From contig NC_036453.1 in NCBI RefSeq assembly GCF_002775205.1, positions 12,294,594-12,358,593 on the forward strand: DNA of 64,000 bases, in the 5' to 3' direction. The notes beneath the pieces were generated by a model. That model had not been told where the DNA came from. It saw only the letters and a list, made by a program, of their open reading frames with translations, and ran no database searches. The stretch is from Xiphophorus maculatus. Its lineage: Eukaryota; Chordata; Actinopteri; Cyprinodontiformes; Poeciliidae. Position numbers and translations under genes: made by a program. Positions 1 to 11,523 of the stretch are shown one piece after another (the stretch's first letter is position 1; each line of letters starts with the position of its first letter).

Positions 1-2290
1 GAAAAAAACTATTCTCTGACCTCTGCAGTTGGAATTCGGGGCATTTTAGCTGAAACTGAACCTTCCCAACTTTCCATATATTTGCATTCCTTTAAAAAAG
101 GCGTCCTTATTTGGGGATGTTTTGGTGTCTCCACCCAGAGAGAGACCGACTCCCTTTCAGGCCTGTGGGAGTCAGGGGGAGCTGTCATGTGGCTTTTTCT
201 CTGCCAAAACCACACTATAAACAAACTATAAATGATCACTGTAATACTAACGGGTTACAGTACAAAAAGAGAGTCTCGAAGGAGTGAAGGCATGTCTCAC
301 CCTGACGGGAAAATGTGATTAAAACTCCCATCAGGAACCAGGAGAACCATCAAAAATATTTCTCCTAAAGCCTGAAGCAGCAGGAAGATGTGAAAGTAAA
401 AGTATCTTTACTTTAACCTTTTCTGAGCATGTCGAGATCTGAAACCAGACTTAGAGAAAGGCAGGAAACCCGGAGCTGCTGCTGCCTCGGTGAAGTGGTT
501 TGTGAATTTGTTTAGGATGCCTTTCGGGAGAGGTTTTAATTCAACATTCCACTGAGAAAAAAATATCTGTGAGAGAACACTGAAGATGGATGGATGACAG
601 ATGGATGGATGTGGAGCTAAGTGGACAGACATTCAGGTTACTCCCATCCAATCACAGTTGCTCCATTGTTTGAGGTGCCTCGCTGCTGAGTTGTGCTGAC
701 TGATGTCCACCATGTCCGTTCCTCCTAACCCTCACCTCAGCTGACCCCAGATGAATCATCTGCTCTGGAAAAGCCCCTCTGCTTCCACCAACAGCTTTAA
801 TCTAATCTAATACTCTTTAGTTTTGGTTTTGCTTTTACAGTCGGGCCGCCTGGACGTTAAGTCGTCTTTTACATTTCAATGACAAGCTCACGTCAAGGTT
901 ATTATAGTTGACTAAAACTAACAAAATAACCAAAACTGAAATTGAGAAAACATTTCCATTAGCTGAAATAAATAAGAACTGAAATGAATGGGGAAAGACT
1001 ACAAGTAACTGGAACTATAATGTGTGTTTATTGTGCGTGTGAAATTATAGATATAATATCCTTCATTTTCGTGTTCATGAATTGATTTATTAGCTTTTCA
1101 AACTGATGTGAAATAAATTTTTTTCCCCAAACAAGCAGTTTTCGTCAGCTGTTGGCAAATTACAGCGCTCCGTAATCCTCCAGGCGGCATTTACGCTAAT
1201 CCACAAAAATTGCAGCAGCAATAGTTGGAATGAAACACCAGCATCAGTTAGTCGTTCAACAATAACTGGATACATTTCTTGAAAATAGTATCTTCTGTTG
1301 AGTATTCATTACTCAAATGATGTATACATAATCACCAGACTTTGACCTTTTTAAACTTTAAACTTTCCCAAAGTATGAAAAAACCCAATGGATGTAGTTA
1401 CTACTACTGTAACTAATAAAAACTAAGCTAAAACTAAACATTTATGCTGAGACTGTATTCAAGTTCCTGTTTTAGCTACTTTTAATAACATTTAAAATGT
1501 GAACCAATATTGTGGTGCGGTCAAACCCCTCAACACGGCATCATGCTGAACTGAAAGTCTTTTCCTGATTGAAAAATATGAACAAAAAATGTATATATTC
1601 AAAATGGATTCTGATTGGTTTGCAGCTGTGATGTTCTGTGGTGCCCCCGTGTCGCCCTCTATAAAACAACCAAACAAAAACACACATGTATGTTCAGCTG
1701 GGTAGTAACCAGTTAGATTTCCTCGAGTAACTTCTTGGAAAGAAATGCACTTTTAGGAGTTTTTTTTAATTATGATTTTTTTTACTTGAGTAATTTCATT
1801 AGGAAGTATCCCTACTCTTGAGTGAAACTTTTGTGTACTTTGAGTAGCTTCAATGATTGAAGAACAAACTTGTTTTACCCAAGGATTCACCAGATACACA
1901 AAGTAAAAGCATCACTGCTGACATCTCTGCTTCAGTTAAACACCTCAGAATCCTGCTGCATCACTATGAGTTATTAATATCGGCCAGGTTTTACCGATTG
2001 AAGCGACACATGCTAAAAAAAAAAGCCTAACATCGGCCGATAGCAATGTTAACGTTGATATACCATGAGACAGTTTAAGTTAAGTTATATTATGGACTGC
2101 AGCAGACAAAACATTAAGTAAACAAATATGTTTATGATTTTATGTCGTAAATTAAAGTTAGATTTATTTAAACATTTAATAATTTTATTGTGTAAGCAGT
2201 TATGTATTTTTACCTACTGAATGCATTTATTACAGATTTATTTAAATTATCACATATTTTAAAAATATATATTTGGGAGGTCACCTTGGG
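1..2290. other. Intergenic, repeat-rich, no supported exon
   Basis: No open frame here has splice sites plus recognisable protein similarity. The stretch 893-1440 is a dispersed repeat listed separately. The stretch about 1700-1870 (runs of T and direct ACTTGAGTAA-like words) also resembles low-complexity repeat. The rest is AT-rich unique-looking sequence in which I see nothing. Confidence 0.5.
893..1440. repeat. Dispersed teleost repeat (TTATAGTTGACTAAAACTAAC type)
   Basis: It begins with the word TTATAGTTGACTAAAACTAA near 900 and ends in reiterated AAAACTAA words near 1410-1440. From memory this AAAACTAA-rich pattern recurs widely in fish genomes as a non-autonomous DNA-transposon family. 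No coding capacity is visible. Boundaries are approximate. Confidence 0.5.
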
Positions 2291-2960
2291 GTCAGTGACT
2301 CCGCCTTTTCGGCGCGTCGCTACACGCTCCGGCGGTGAAATGGTGCGGAGCCGTGCTGAAACGCTCCTGGGATAAACAAACGGATTCGCCAAGAAGACGC
2401 TTCAACTTTGGATGTCTACCAGTTGCTTTCCGTCACAGTAACATTTCTAAAGTTTAATGTCGTAATTTAATCAAGAAGAAATGAGGTAAAAAAAGAAAAA
2501 AAAAGAACCTGTTAGTGTCCGTGCAGGAAGTACTCGGGTTACATCCCACCGCTCCCAACAAACACAACTTGACCAAAAAGTCTAAATAAAGCAACAAGAA
2601 GCGTCTTACCTGAACATGTTGTCTGCTGGCTCTCGCACGGTAACAGCTGGTTTGGTTTCATATTCACCCCCCTTTTCTCCATCACCGTTTATATCCTTGC
2701 ATCATGTTACACCTGTACGTAAGGGGATTTATCCATCCGGGAATCCCGCAGTTCTTGTTTGTTTGTTTCCTTTTCGCTTCAGGTGCAGCAGCTGCTCGCA
2801 GCGACGGGTCGAAGATGAGTTTCAGGTATTCCCTCATTTTCTGTACTTCCTAACGTAAACACAAAGAGCCGAGGAGAGTTTTTTTTGTCGCACATTTTAT
2901 CACTTGAGGAGGAAACGAGGATGGTGCGTCGCTCTCACCTTTTGGAGTCTTTCGCCACCT
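2290..2960 (-). promoter_or_regulatory. CpG-rich patch, candidate promoter of a leftward gene
   Basis: CpG density rises sharply at about 2305-2350 (repeated GGCG, GCGTCG, CCGG words) and again at 2500-2960, against an AT-rich background. On the minus strand a TATA-like GATATAAACG occurs near 2686-2696, followed by a possible short exon ending in a strong donor CAG|GTAAGA at 2610/2609. On the plus strand a short ATG frame also runs into an AG|GTATTC near 2825, so orientation is uncertain. No downstream exon could be found inside the window. Confidence 0.35.
2610..2661 (-). CDS. Possible first coding exon of an unrecognised leftward gene
   Basis: On the minus strand an ATG at 2661-2659 opens a frame of 17 codons plus one base that ends exactly at a consensus donor (CAG|GTAAGA). 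A TATA-like box lies about 30 bases upstream. The peptide (begins MKPNQLLPCE) is not recognisable and there is no second exon in the remaining 2.6 kb. It could equally be 5'UTR, or nothing. It is recorded because the CpG-rich setting and donor quality are unusual here. Confidence 0.2.
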
Positions 2961-5430
2961 GCTGGTGATGTCCAAGCACTGCAGCCTACTGCGCACTTTT
3001 AAAAGCGCCTATTCCAGACCCATGTAATAAATTATTGAAAAGTTACTTTAAATGAACCACAGTATATAAATTACACACAAACTGATGCTTTAAAGCCTTT
3101 ATTTCTGTTTATATTTTCTGCTTATAGATAAAGAAAACGTGACATTTGAGACAACAAAAACTACTTTACATATGTGGGCTTAATCAAAGCCCTTTTTAAA
3201 GTATTCTAAGACTAAATTTGACAAAAGAACCAATAATACTATTTTATCGACTGCTTTTAGACTCCTTAAACGCAGAGGGCTACATTTCAAGTGTCTATTT
3301 ACATAATTTTGGCCGACCACTAACAAAAATTAAAAAAAAATAAATAACAATTCAGCTACTTGCAAATTTAGAATATTGCATGAAATCTATTTGAAAATAA
3401 TTTTAAATACATAAATGTTATTTTATGGCATTTGCAATCAGGGTGAGTCATTGACACTGGAGTATAAATAGTCTGTTTTGTCCCACAAAAGGAAAGTTTA
3501 GGTGTAACAGCTGCATCAGATATATTATCTCACACAAAAAGTTTTTTTAAAAAAGTGTTAAAAATATATAAAAGACTAGGCACAATAACATACTTTACAA
3601 GATTATAGCCTACAAAATCTCATCGCAAAAGAAGTTGGGTGTTTTCCAGACATCCCCATGTTCAAAGAAAGATTAGTGGAGGGAAAAAATGTGGTAGAAA
3701 AATATGCGTATATCTGACGAAACAATTCATGCAAAAAGGAGCCCCAACCAACTGTTGAGTGCAGACGAAGCACATTCTTCAATAAAGTTTTTTTCTATTG
3801 CTATGACATCAATATTTTCAAAGAAAACTAATGTTTCAAGAATTAGCCAGAATGATCAACATTAGCAAAAATAAACAGTTTTATTTAAATAATAAATCAA
3901 TATGGGTTTCACTAAATTAAACTTTAGGTGAGGTTATGATATATTGACATTTCCCTGCTGTACATTTGACAAATTTTCAGTTATTTATCTTTTGGCTACA
4001 TTTAAAGTATGAACCAAACAAATTAATGTTAGATATTTCAGCTTGGAAGGTTACACACACATGAAGACGAACAAATCCAGTGATTGGACCAACAAAGAAC
4101 TTCAAGTCAATGGGACTAAAGTTTGTTAATACAATTTGTTCCCAATCAATTCATTGTAGAATTTAAAGGTTGTTTTTAATCCACGTCAAAGTGAAGGTCC
4201 GTGGGCCAAATCCGGTCCGTCACAAGCATTTCTGTGGCGCTCTGGACTCTAAAAGCCCACAGAAATCAACCCTTCAAGTCAGGGTGTCAAACTCCAGTCC
4301 TCGAGGGCCGCTGTCCTCCAACTTTTAGATGTGCCTCTGCTGCACCACACCTGAATAGAATAGGTCATTAGCAAGGCTGGGAGAACTGATCTACACAAGG
4401 AGGAGGTAATTAAGCCATTTCATTCCAGTGTTTTGTACCTGTGGCACATCTAAAAACTGTAGGACAGCGGCCCTTGAGGACTGGAGTTTGACACCTGTGC
4501 TTCAAGATAACATTTGTGTGCTTATATTTTATTTGATCCATCAAATCAAAGCACATTTTTGTACGCTGCCAAATTACATCAATGTGAAAACATGTTTATT
4601 ATTTAATTTATAGATTTATTAATTATTTCAACAGTTTGTTAATGAGTAGTTTTATGAATCATTTCTGCCACTACCAGCCCTTTCGGTACATTCATGGTAT
4701 TGACCAAAAATGAAAAAGACTTTGGCACGCTCTGAATCCATCATTCACTGTTTCTGGCGCCCCCTGGCGGGGAAACTTCCACCAGCTTGTAAAACCATTT
4801 ACTTCTTTAATCATTGTGAAAAATGTGCCAAATAAGGACAGATTCAACTTCTCAATCTTTAACTGGTTATTAAAAAACTTGTCACTGCATCGGATTGGAT
4901 GGGAGGGCTGGGCAATATGGCTTACAATTAACAGGAAACAAAATGCTCTTAATGAGAAAAAAACTTGAATAGAGTTATAATCTGGTCTGACCAGATCAGT
5001 GCAGGTAGTACCTTCAAAATACAGTTGTTTGGAGTTGATCTGATTGCCAATGCTAAATACATACAAGCTATTAAAAAAACTCCTTGTTTGTCAAACAAGA
5101 TGGCCACCCTGGGCGACATCATATGGAAACCCAAGGAGTGCATTGGTGAAAAAAAAAAAACAAAAAACAAAAATGAAACCTTCAAAAACCCAAAATCCAA
5201 TTAATGGATAAAATTGATTTAGATTTTAACTCAAAATGATCTTTAGTAATTCAGCTTAGGATATGAAGTATTAGAAACACTCAACATAAGCTGCTTTTCT
5301 ATGAACATTGCGCAACTTGACATTTAGAAAATAAATTTGCTTAATAACAAAACATGCCAATTAAAAAGAAAAAAAACCCCTCTCTATTAAAATGTTTGGG
5401 AGAGAATGAAGTGAGGTTTTTGGCCGTTTC
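2960..5430. other. Intergenic, AT-rich, one mini-transposon
   Basis: Apart from the hAT-like element at 4280-4499 and a repeat beginning GGCTGGGCAATATGG near 4905, I see only AT-rich sequence. A minus-strand AATAAA at about 3098-3103 could be an alternative, more distant 3' end for the mpzl1 transcript or belong to nothing. No exon-like frame has splice support. Confidence 0.4.
4280..4499. mobile_element. hAT-like miniature inverted-repeat transposon (220 bp)
   Basis: The left end (CAGGGTGTCAAACTCCAG) and the right end (CTGGAGTTTGACACCTG) are inverted repeats that continue inward for about 35 bases with few mismatches. The flanks CTTCAAGT (4272-4279) and CTTCAAGA (4500-4507) are an 8-bp target duplication with one mismatch, the hAT size. 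It has no coding capacity and must have been mobilised in trans. Confidence 0.8.
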
Positions 5431-5760
5431 AAAATTAGTTTATTTCACAAAGGTGCAACGGAAACACTTTTGTCCGCATCACACGAGTCACATGATCAAC
5501 AACCGGAATTAGTTACAGGTGCAAACCACTGAGAAGACGACAGGAAGTAGTTACAGGATTATGGAGAGGCATATTTTTGTCATGTCTTATCACATGAACA
5601 AACTTCTTCACATGTGATTCTTATTGCGTTTATTTAATGGAAACGCAGCAGTTGGGATGCAGCTACTTTGGACATTAGCAGAATGTTGACGCAGTTTTGC
5701 GCACGTTTGAAATGGAAACAGCCAGTGCTCAGAGTTGAACAAGAACCAAGGAAATGGACG
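5430..5760. repeat. Dispersed repeat with GGAAAC/ACGCAG words
   Basis: The segment has the CACAAAGGTGCAACGGAAAC and GCACGTTTGAAATGGAAAC type of sequence that recurs, in diverged form, around 55.2-55.85 kb in this window (TTGGAAACATTTCCATGCA and TTATGCGCAAGT words). Both are probably copies of one old fish repeat. Ends are not resolved. Confidence 0.35.
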
Positions 5761-5791
5761 AGAGAGCAAAAATAACGAGCAGAAACTTTGT

Positions 5792-5797
5792 TTTATT
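5792..5797 (-). terminator. mpzl1: Candidate polyadenylation signal AATAAA
   Basis: The minus-strand reading is GGTCAATAAAACAAAG, with T/GT-rich sequence following. It lies 5.6 kb beyond the mpzl1 stop codon. The assignment to mpzl1 is by position only. Confidence 0.3.
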
Positions 5798-8696
5798 GAC
5801 CGGGAGTAAGTTTTATATAAAATTTGAACAGTGGATACAGAGGCGATATTATGTGTATAAAAAAATACATACAATAAAAAGAAAATAAATGAATCTTATC
5901 TTCTGTTATTGAGCAGATGTTCAAGTTAGCTGACGAAATGTAAAAGGCACTAAATGTACAACATTCCAGTTTTAAAGACATTGAACAGAGGCCGTGGTTA
6001 TTTTCGAGGAAACAAAACAAAACACAATCACAGGGCATTTCGTTGTCTTTGTTACGCAAGACATAGTGCAGATTTCACACAACATACCAAACAATTCGTA
6101 AATAACACACAACTACCTAACCATCGAAAAACACAGAGCACGCGCCGTAAGACTCGACGTGACTGAACCGCCCAGCCCTGCGTAACCATGGCGGCCGTGC
6201 ACGAGCTCAGCCGGATCCCGAGTCTTTCATAATTTATAGTTTACATCACAATTTTTTACAACATCACTAAACACTGCGACAAGTCACGATTAGAAGCCAG
6301 GTGACCAGCAGTAAAGGGTTTTGTCAGTATTTTTATTTTATTTTATTTTTTTACATGTTTGTTCCTTTTCCTGTCGGGTTAGTCGGTAACATGCATGGTG
6401 CTGAGCGGCAACGGAAAACAAAACAAGAGAACCGAACACTTCCTGTTGGGTCCAGGACGAACAAGACGGGTCAAGTGGAAGACGACACGGTGCCTGCATT
6501 GTTTGGAGCTAAAAATGGTCAAAATAAGGATTTCTTTTGTAATTTAGTTGTAAAGGTTCATAAAATGACAAAGAAGAGAAAAAATAAAAAATAAAAGAAA
6601 GAAATTACACTGCCCTTTTTTGGATCTCCACTACTGAGGCATATATTGCAGAAGAAACACCAACTAAAGTACAAACATATCAAGGAAAGTTGGACTTTGA
6701 GTCACTCAATTTGCGTTTTGATACCTTTTATGGCTTTTATAATATCACAGTTTCTGTATTGGGATTTTATTTTTAAAGATTTTAGGACGGAATGTTCAGC
6801 TTAGTTTCAACCCTGAGAAAAATTCTGGGATTTTTATGTAAAAATGAAAGTTTTTCTTTTTCATGCAATCAGCTAAAGGACTGATCTATTTTTGTTAAGA
6901 TTACCATGGAGTGCATGGCCCAAAATAAATTGTATTATATTTACGGCACGCAAGGTTCATTTGAATTGTCTTGGTATGGAAATAAAAAGTTAGACTCCAG
7001 AGAAAACTTAAAGGGTCTAAAAATCTATACTCATATTACTGAATACAAGTAAATGAGTATGGAACACAGCAGTAATTTTGCCCCAAAAAAGTACTTTGTG
7101 AGGCCAATATCCTGTTCAAAGTATGTAGTTGCAATCCAAAACATTTAGAAAACCACAGTACAGAACCTGACCATTTATGTACCAAAATCCAGTAAATAAA
7201 AACAGCTAGGCATAGAAATTTTGGGGACGTATTAGTTGATAAAACTCTAGGTGAACCTTCCAAAGGAGCAATTTCAGAACAATTTGGTACCGTCTGCGCC
7301 ATTTGAAATCTCTCAGGTTATTTTCCATACCACCTATATATCATCCTTGGTGAGTCATTCTATCTAATAACTGGTTTTGCAACGAAACCAAAATTAAAAG
7401 AATACTTCTACAAGTATTCTGAGCACATTGTAAACTACGGAGGGACATTTCTGGAGCACACTGGGCGATTTGGGTGATTGGGACGTCCATTGAACCGTCA
7501 ATCATTCACCAGTCAAAGCGAGGGAAGTGCATCTGCCGCTCAAAAAGGTGAAACCCGTCAGAAATCACACAGAAATAAAAGATTACAGGAGCAGTGAGGA
7601 AATATTTACTCCAACATGAACTATTACCAAAAAACAGCAAAGGTAAGACACTATTTATGCTTTTGGCTTTGTGAAATAAGCATTAATTTCCTTTTCTTTG
7701 CCTCGTGGTTCAGTGAGATACTGATGCTGTTGGACAGAGGAAAGTTTGAGGTTTGATTTTAAAGTTCGCTCGTGTGGCCAGGACTGTCAATGCTGGGAGT
7801 TTTTAAAGATTTATTTTTTTCTCCATTTGACTGCTAAAATTGGATTTTGTTGAGGTAGAAAATGTTGTTCCCATCATTTCGATGAGCCTATATTGGTTAA
7901 TATACAGCATGCACGTGGACTGATCTTATTAATGGAAATGCTGCTCACACGCTATTCTGGTTAGAGGACTAAAATGTTTACTAAAAGAAGACGTCTTTAA
8001 TTCTGACCATTTTGAAGCATTCACACCAATACTGTATGCAGGCACTGTGTAGGTTTTAGTGACTGGTTACAAAGAATCAAGACTTTAAGCAAAAACAGCA
8101 AACAAATCAGCCTCTTTCTAGACCTCTTCAGCAAACTACCGTCCTTCCTCTGGAAAGACACCCACAGGCACACCACACTGGAATGACTTACAGTAAACAG
8201 CACGACATTTTTCAACTGGGAAGCAAACAAACACACTTATGGAAACTTACTGCATTCGAGATCATGAGCTGATGGCTTTCAGACTGGTTGCACAACAAGA
8301 AGTCGACATAATTAAAAACAAATTTGGCTTGAAAATGCTTTAAGACAACAGGAAATAAAAAAAAATTAACTTGGAATGCATTTAAAGCTCAACGCTATCT
8401 GTAAAAGCAAAACTGTTCATATTTGGCCCGCTAATGAGGAAAAACATGATACAGATAGAAAAAATAAGACATCTGAGGGGCGGGGGGAATGCTTGTTGTT
8501 AGTAAATTGCATGCAAACCGTGTATTTAGAAGTTGTTTTGTTATGCAAAATGACATCTCCCTGTTTTTTATAAAAAAGAGAAAAAGTCACCTCAGCGCAA
8601 CATTTATTAACATGCCTAGTTTATTCAAAAAGCAAATCATTGAACACGACGCTGAATAACCAAAACTCCCGCAATAATTCAAATTAAACTAAACCC

Positions 8697-8775
8697 AAAA
8701 TTCTTGATTTTTTTAAGAATCCAAAAAGGATTCTTAAAAATCCTTTTTGCTGAGGTGAAAATCCAAAAAGGGAGT
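8697..8775. repeat. Overlapping inverted repeats (hairpin-prone)
   Basis: TTAAGAATCC and GGATTCTTAA are perfect arms around an AAAAA loop, followed by AAAATCCTTTTTG and a third AAAATCCAAAAAGG copy. The same word appears in alternating orientation three times within 80 bases. Confidence 0.6.
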
Positions 8776-9439
8776 TTACGTATTATTCTTTTTATTTTTT
8801 CAACGGGTACCACGACAACATGCCAGAACTTCACAGAAAGCTGAAGCATTCACAGTAACACGACGTCAGGCGGCTTCTTCTGAGCAAAACACTAGCTGGG
8901 TGAGCAGTACCAACTTCACTTCACTTCGCAGATGTTACTAGAACTGCATGCAATGTTACTCTGGGCCAATATCTAACTTTACATTACTATACGCCTCTAC
9001 AAAACAAGATCACGATGGAGATGCCCATGATGGAGATCAACTGCAGGCTTCTGCAGACTGTTGCACCCGAAAGGCTACTTTAGATTTATTTTACCAGCAA
9101 GCTGTACTTTCACTAGGCTGAATCAAAATGGTCGTCCAAATGTCAACAGAGGGATTTTGCTTCAAGTTTGACTAAATTATGAGTCCCTATTGAAACTCAG
9201 AATTATCCTTTGCAGCCAAATGCTTAGGAATATGTTTTTGTTTTTAGCCATCACATCTTATGAACGGTTGCTAAGTGTTTAAAATGGTATTAGTAGTGTT
9301 TAAATTCCTGAAACTGTGCTGCAAACCAGAATTTAAAACATTCTGTACATGTGTTAACCTTTTACATAAAAAGTTTCATTAGTGCATGTGGTCATAAGTT
9401 TGGGCGGATCTTTTTCTTGCACTGTTTGGATCTGTTTGT

Positions 9440-10050
9440 AAGGTGCACAAATAGATACGCTGCATTGACTCCAGCCCCGTTCAGTCTGCTTTAACAAAAC
9501 TGCAGTCGGTTCGCCCAGAAAGCCCGGTTCGTTTTGAGAGGAGTTAATCGAACCCTGAAGCAGACCAAAAAAAGCAAACTCTGGTCCGCCTACAAACTTC
9601 GGTCTGAAGTGAACTCTGGCGCGGTTTGGATGCTTATGTGAATGAATATTGGACCGAAGACCGCTCCAGAAGCAGGAAGCGGACTGCAGCACAGGGTATT
9701 CTGGGTAAATAAAACCAAATCAAATCGCACAAGTCTAGCGCCAGGAGGCAAAGCCATAACAGAAATCCTACAGCCGCTAAAATCTGACTCAACTTCATTT
9801 ATGACAACATTTTGTGAAGAAAGAAGTTGCCTTCAGTGTCTTCTTCAGAGGTTTTTGTGACATTCCCTTCAGTGGTTCTTGGTGCAGCGCCCCCACAGGC
9901 GAGGAGGGAAACAGGTTTATCAAAGACTTTGGTTTATTTGAGACAGTGCAGTGTTGTTAAAGAGAACTACAGCAGCTGATGATTTAGCAAATGTTGCAAT
10001 TTTGGTTCCTAATTGAACCGAGTCTACCTGACTATCAGGTATGGAAAAAA
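9440..10050. repeat. Dispersed repeat, copy A (see 26150-26545)
   Basis: It shares long stretches with 26.15-26.54 kb, for example GACCGCTCCAGAAGCAGGAA and GTGTCTTCTTCAGAGGTTTT, in the same order and orientation. Copy A extends further left (GGTTCG, GGTCCGCC words near 9490-9600). No coding frame is recognisable. It is probably a non-autonomous DNA transposon. It lies in the proposed mpzl1 3'UTR. Confidence 0.65.
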
Positions 10051-11427
10051 TCCTAAGCCACCATCAGATAATGAAAACTGACATAAAATAATTGAAAAGT
10101 AGCTTCATTTTTACCATCTTTCTAAACTCTACTTTTTTTTTCTCTGTAGGTTTAGACTCCTCTCACATTTCATCACCAGAGAAAGCACAGATGGTGTTGT
10201 GTATTTACAGCGCACCTTTAACTTCTGTACCTTTGCTTTTTTTTTTAAAGTTTGACATTGCCTGCATTTTATCAGGGTAAACATTGTCGACTCAAAGCAC
10301 CATGACGTCAGGATCCTGAATGAGGAGCAGAACCTGACTTTTAGGGAACAATCTGAGCTCGTTTGGCTGAATCCCATTTTCCTAACATCCCTGATGTGCC
10401 AGGATGTAATTCAAACAGCACGTAAAACACACCCTCGTTAACTGGGGCACTCCTTTAAGGGGTTAATACGGCACAAAGATTTGAATGAATTACAGAAATA
10501 ATCTAAACATCTACCTTGTAATTCAATCCATACGTTTTTTTGTGGAAGATTTTCATCTGTTTTGGGTGAGACTGAATGAGTGACCTCGGATTTATCGGCA
10601 AACATGTTTTTACAGTAAATAAATCACAAGGGGTTTCCTGCTTCCTTAGGGCGTATTTTAAGCATTTATCATTGGAGGTTGAGTCTTAAACTTGATGGGA
10701 TTCAGCCCTACTCTGATGTCAGCCGACATGCAACTCTTTAACTTAAAAATTGCATATAACTTTGTATGAAACAAAAATATTGTCCTCCATCAAATTGAGA
10801 TGAATGAGTCATTAAAATGATTTTCATACAGCATGCTCACAAGCAGTTTTAATTATCTAGTAAGCGATGGTCTTTTCTTTCATTGAAACTGATCATTCAT
10901 TGGATGAAACAGAAATCCCGGCGTGATTTTAGCCTTCGCTTGTTAAGATATGGAAATCAGTAAATGTTTGCTGACTTGGTGCAACAGCCTGCAGATCTGT
11001 AATATGCCGAGCATGTCTGAGGCTATTAGGTGGTTAAGGGGAGTGTTGGGGGGGGCACAACAATTCAAGGGTTAAAATAAAATAATTTACACTTGGAATG
11101 ACAATAATGAAGGCATTATTTTTACTTTGATCCCTGTGTTGGAGAACTTTTTAAAGGCTGATATGATGTAGTATCAACTGGAGTGTTTTCGTAGCTGTTT
11201 TTTTCTCTTTAAGTCAACTAATACATTAGTTTATCATATAACATGCTTTCATACGACAAAATATGGAGAAAGAAAAGAGTAGAGAGAGAAACTGCACCTG
11301 TTCTGTCCCTGTTAAAACCTTTCCCACCCTTCCCAAGAGCAGCTAAATGAGAGGTCTCATACTTTACTATGTTTTCTTTTGTTTTTTTCTTTTAGTTTTT
11401 TTTTTATTATTATTTTGGTCCCCATCT

Positions 11428-11523
11428 TCAGTTTTTACGGATGTCAGCGTAGACCACGGGCTCCATCTTATGGAACGAGTTTTTACTGCCTGAGTGATCC
11501 AACTGGACGTATATCACCGGGCC
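11428..11523 (-). CDS. mpzl1: mpzl1 coding exon 6 (ITIMs and stop)
   Basis: Encodes residues 236-266 plus TGA at 11430-11428. It starts GPVIYVQLDHSG and ends VVYADIRKN, both nearly identical to the mammalian tail. The acceptor TTCAG precedes 11523. It is a phase 0 entry. Confidence 0.93.
   Translation of the reverse strand, partial: GPVIYVQLDHSGSKNSFHKMEPVVYADIRKN

Larger units (their letters stand above)
5775..11427 (-). other. mpzl1: Proposed long 3'UTR of mpzl1
   Basis: This lies directly downstream of the mpzl1 stop codon and contains no other gene. The segment 5780-6300, read on the minus strand, looks like a transcript end: T-rich, ATTTA-type words, then CAATAAAAC with AATAAA at 5797-5792. 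Long 3'UTRs are known for mammalian MPZL1. Against this, an AATAAA also sits about 20 bases after the stop, and a roughly 0.6-kb repeat (9440-10050) interrupts the region. RNA evidence would settle the true end. Confidence 0.35.

Noticed and set aside
4692..5204. Frames of 80-124 codons on both strands
   Set aside because: AT-rich, low-complexity composition, no recognisable domain, partly inside repeat-like sequence.
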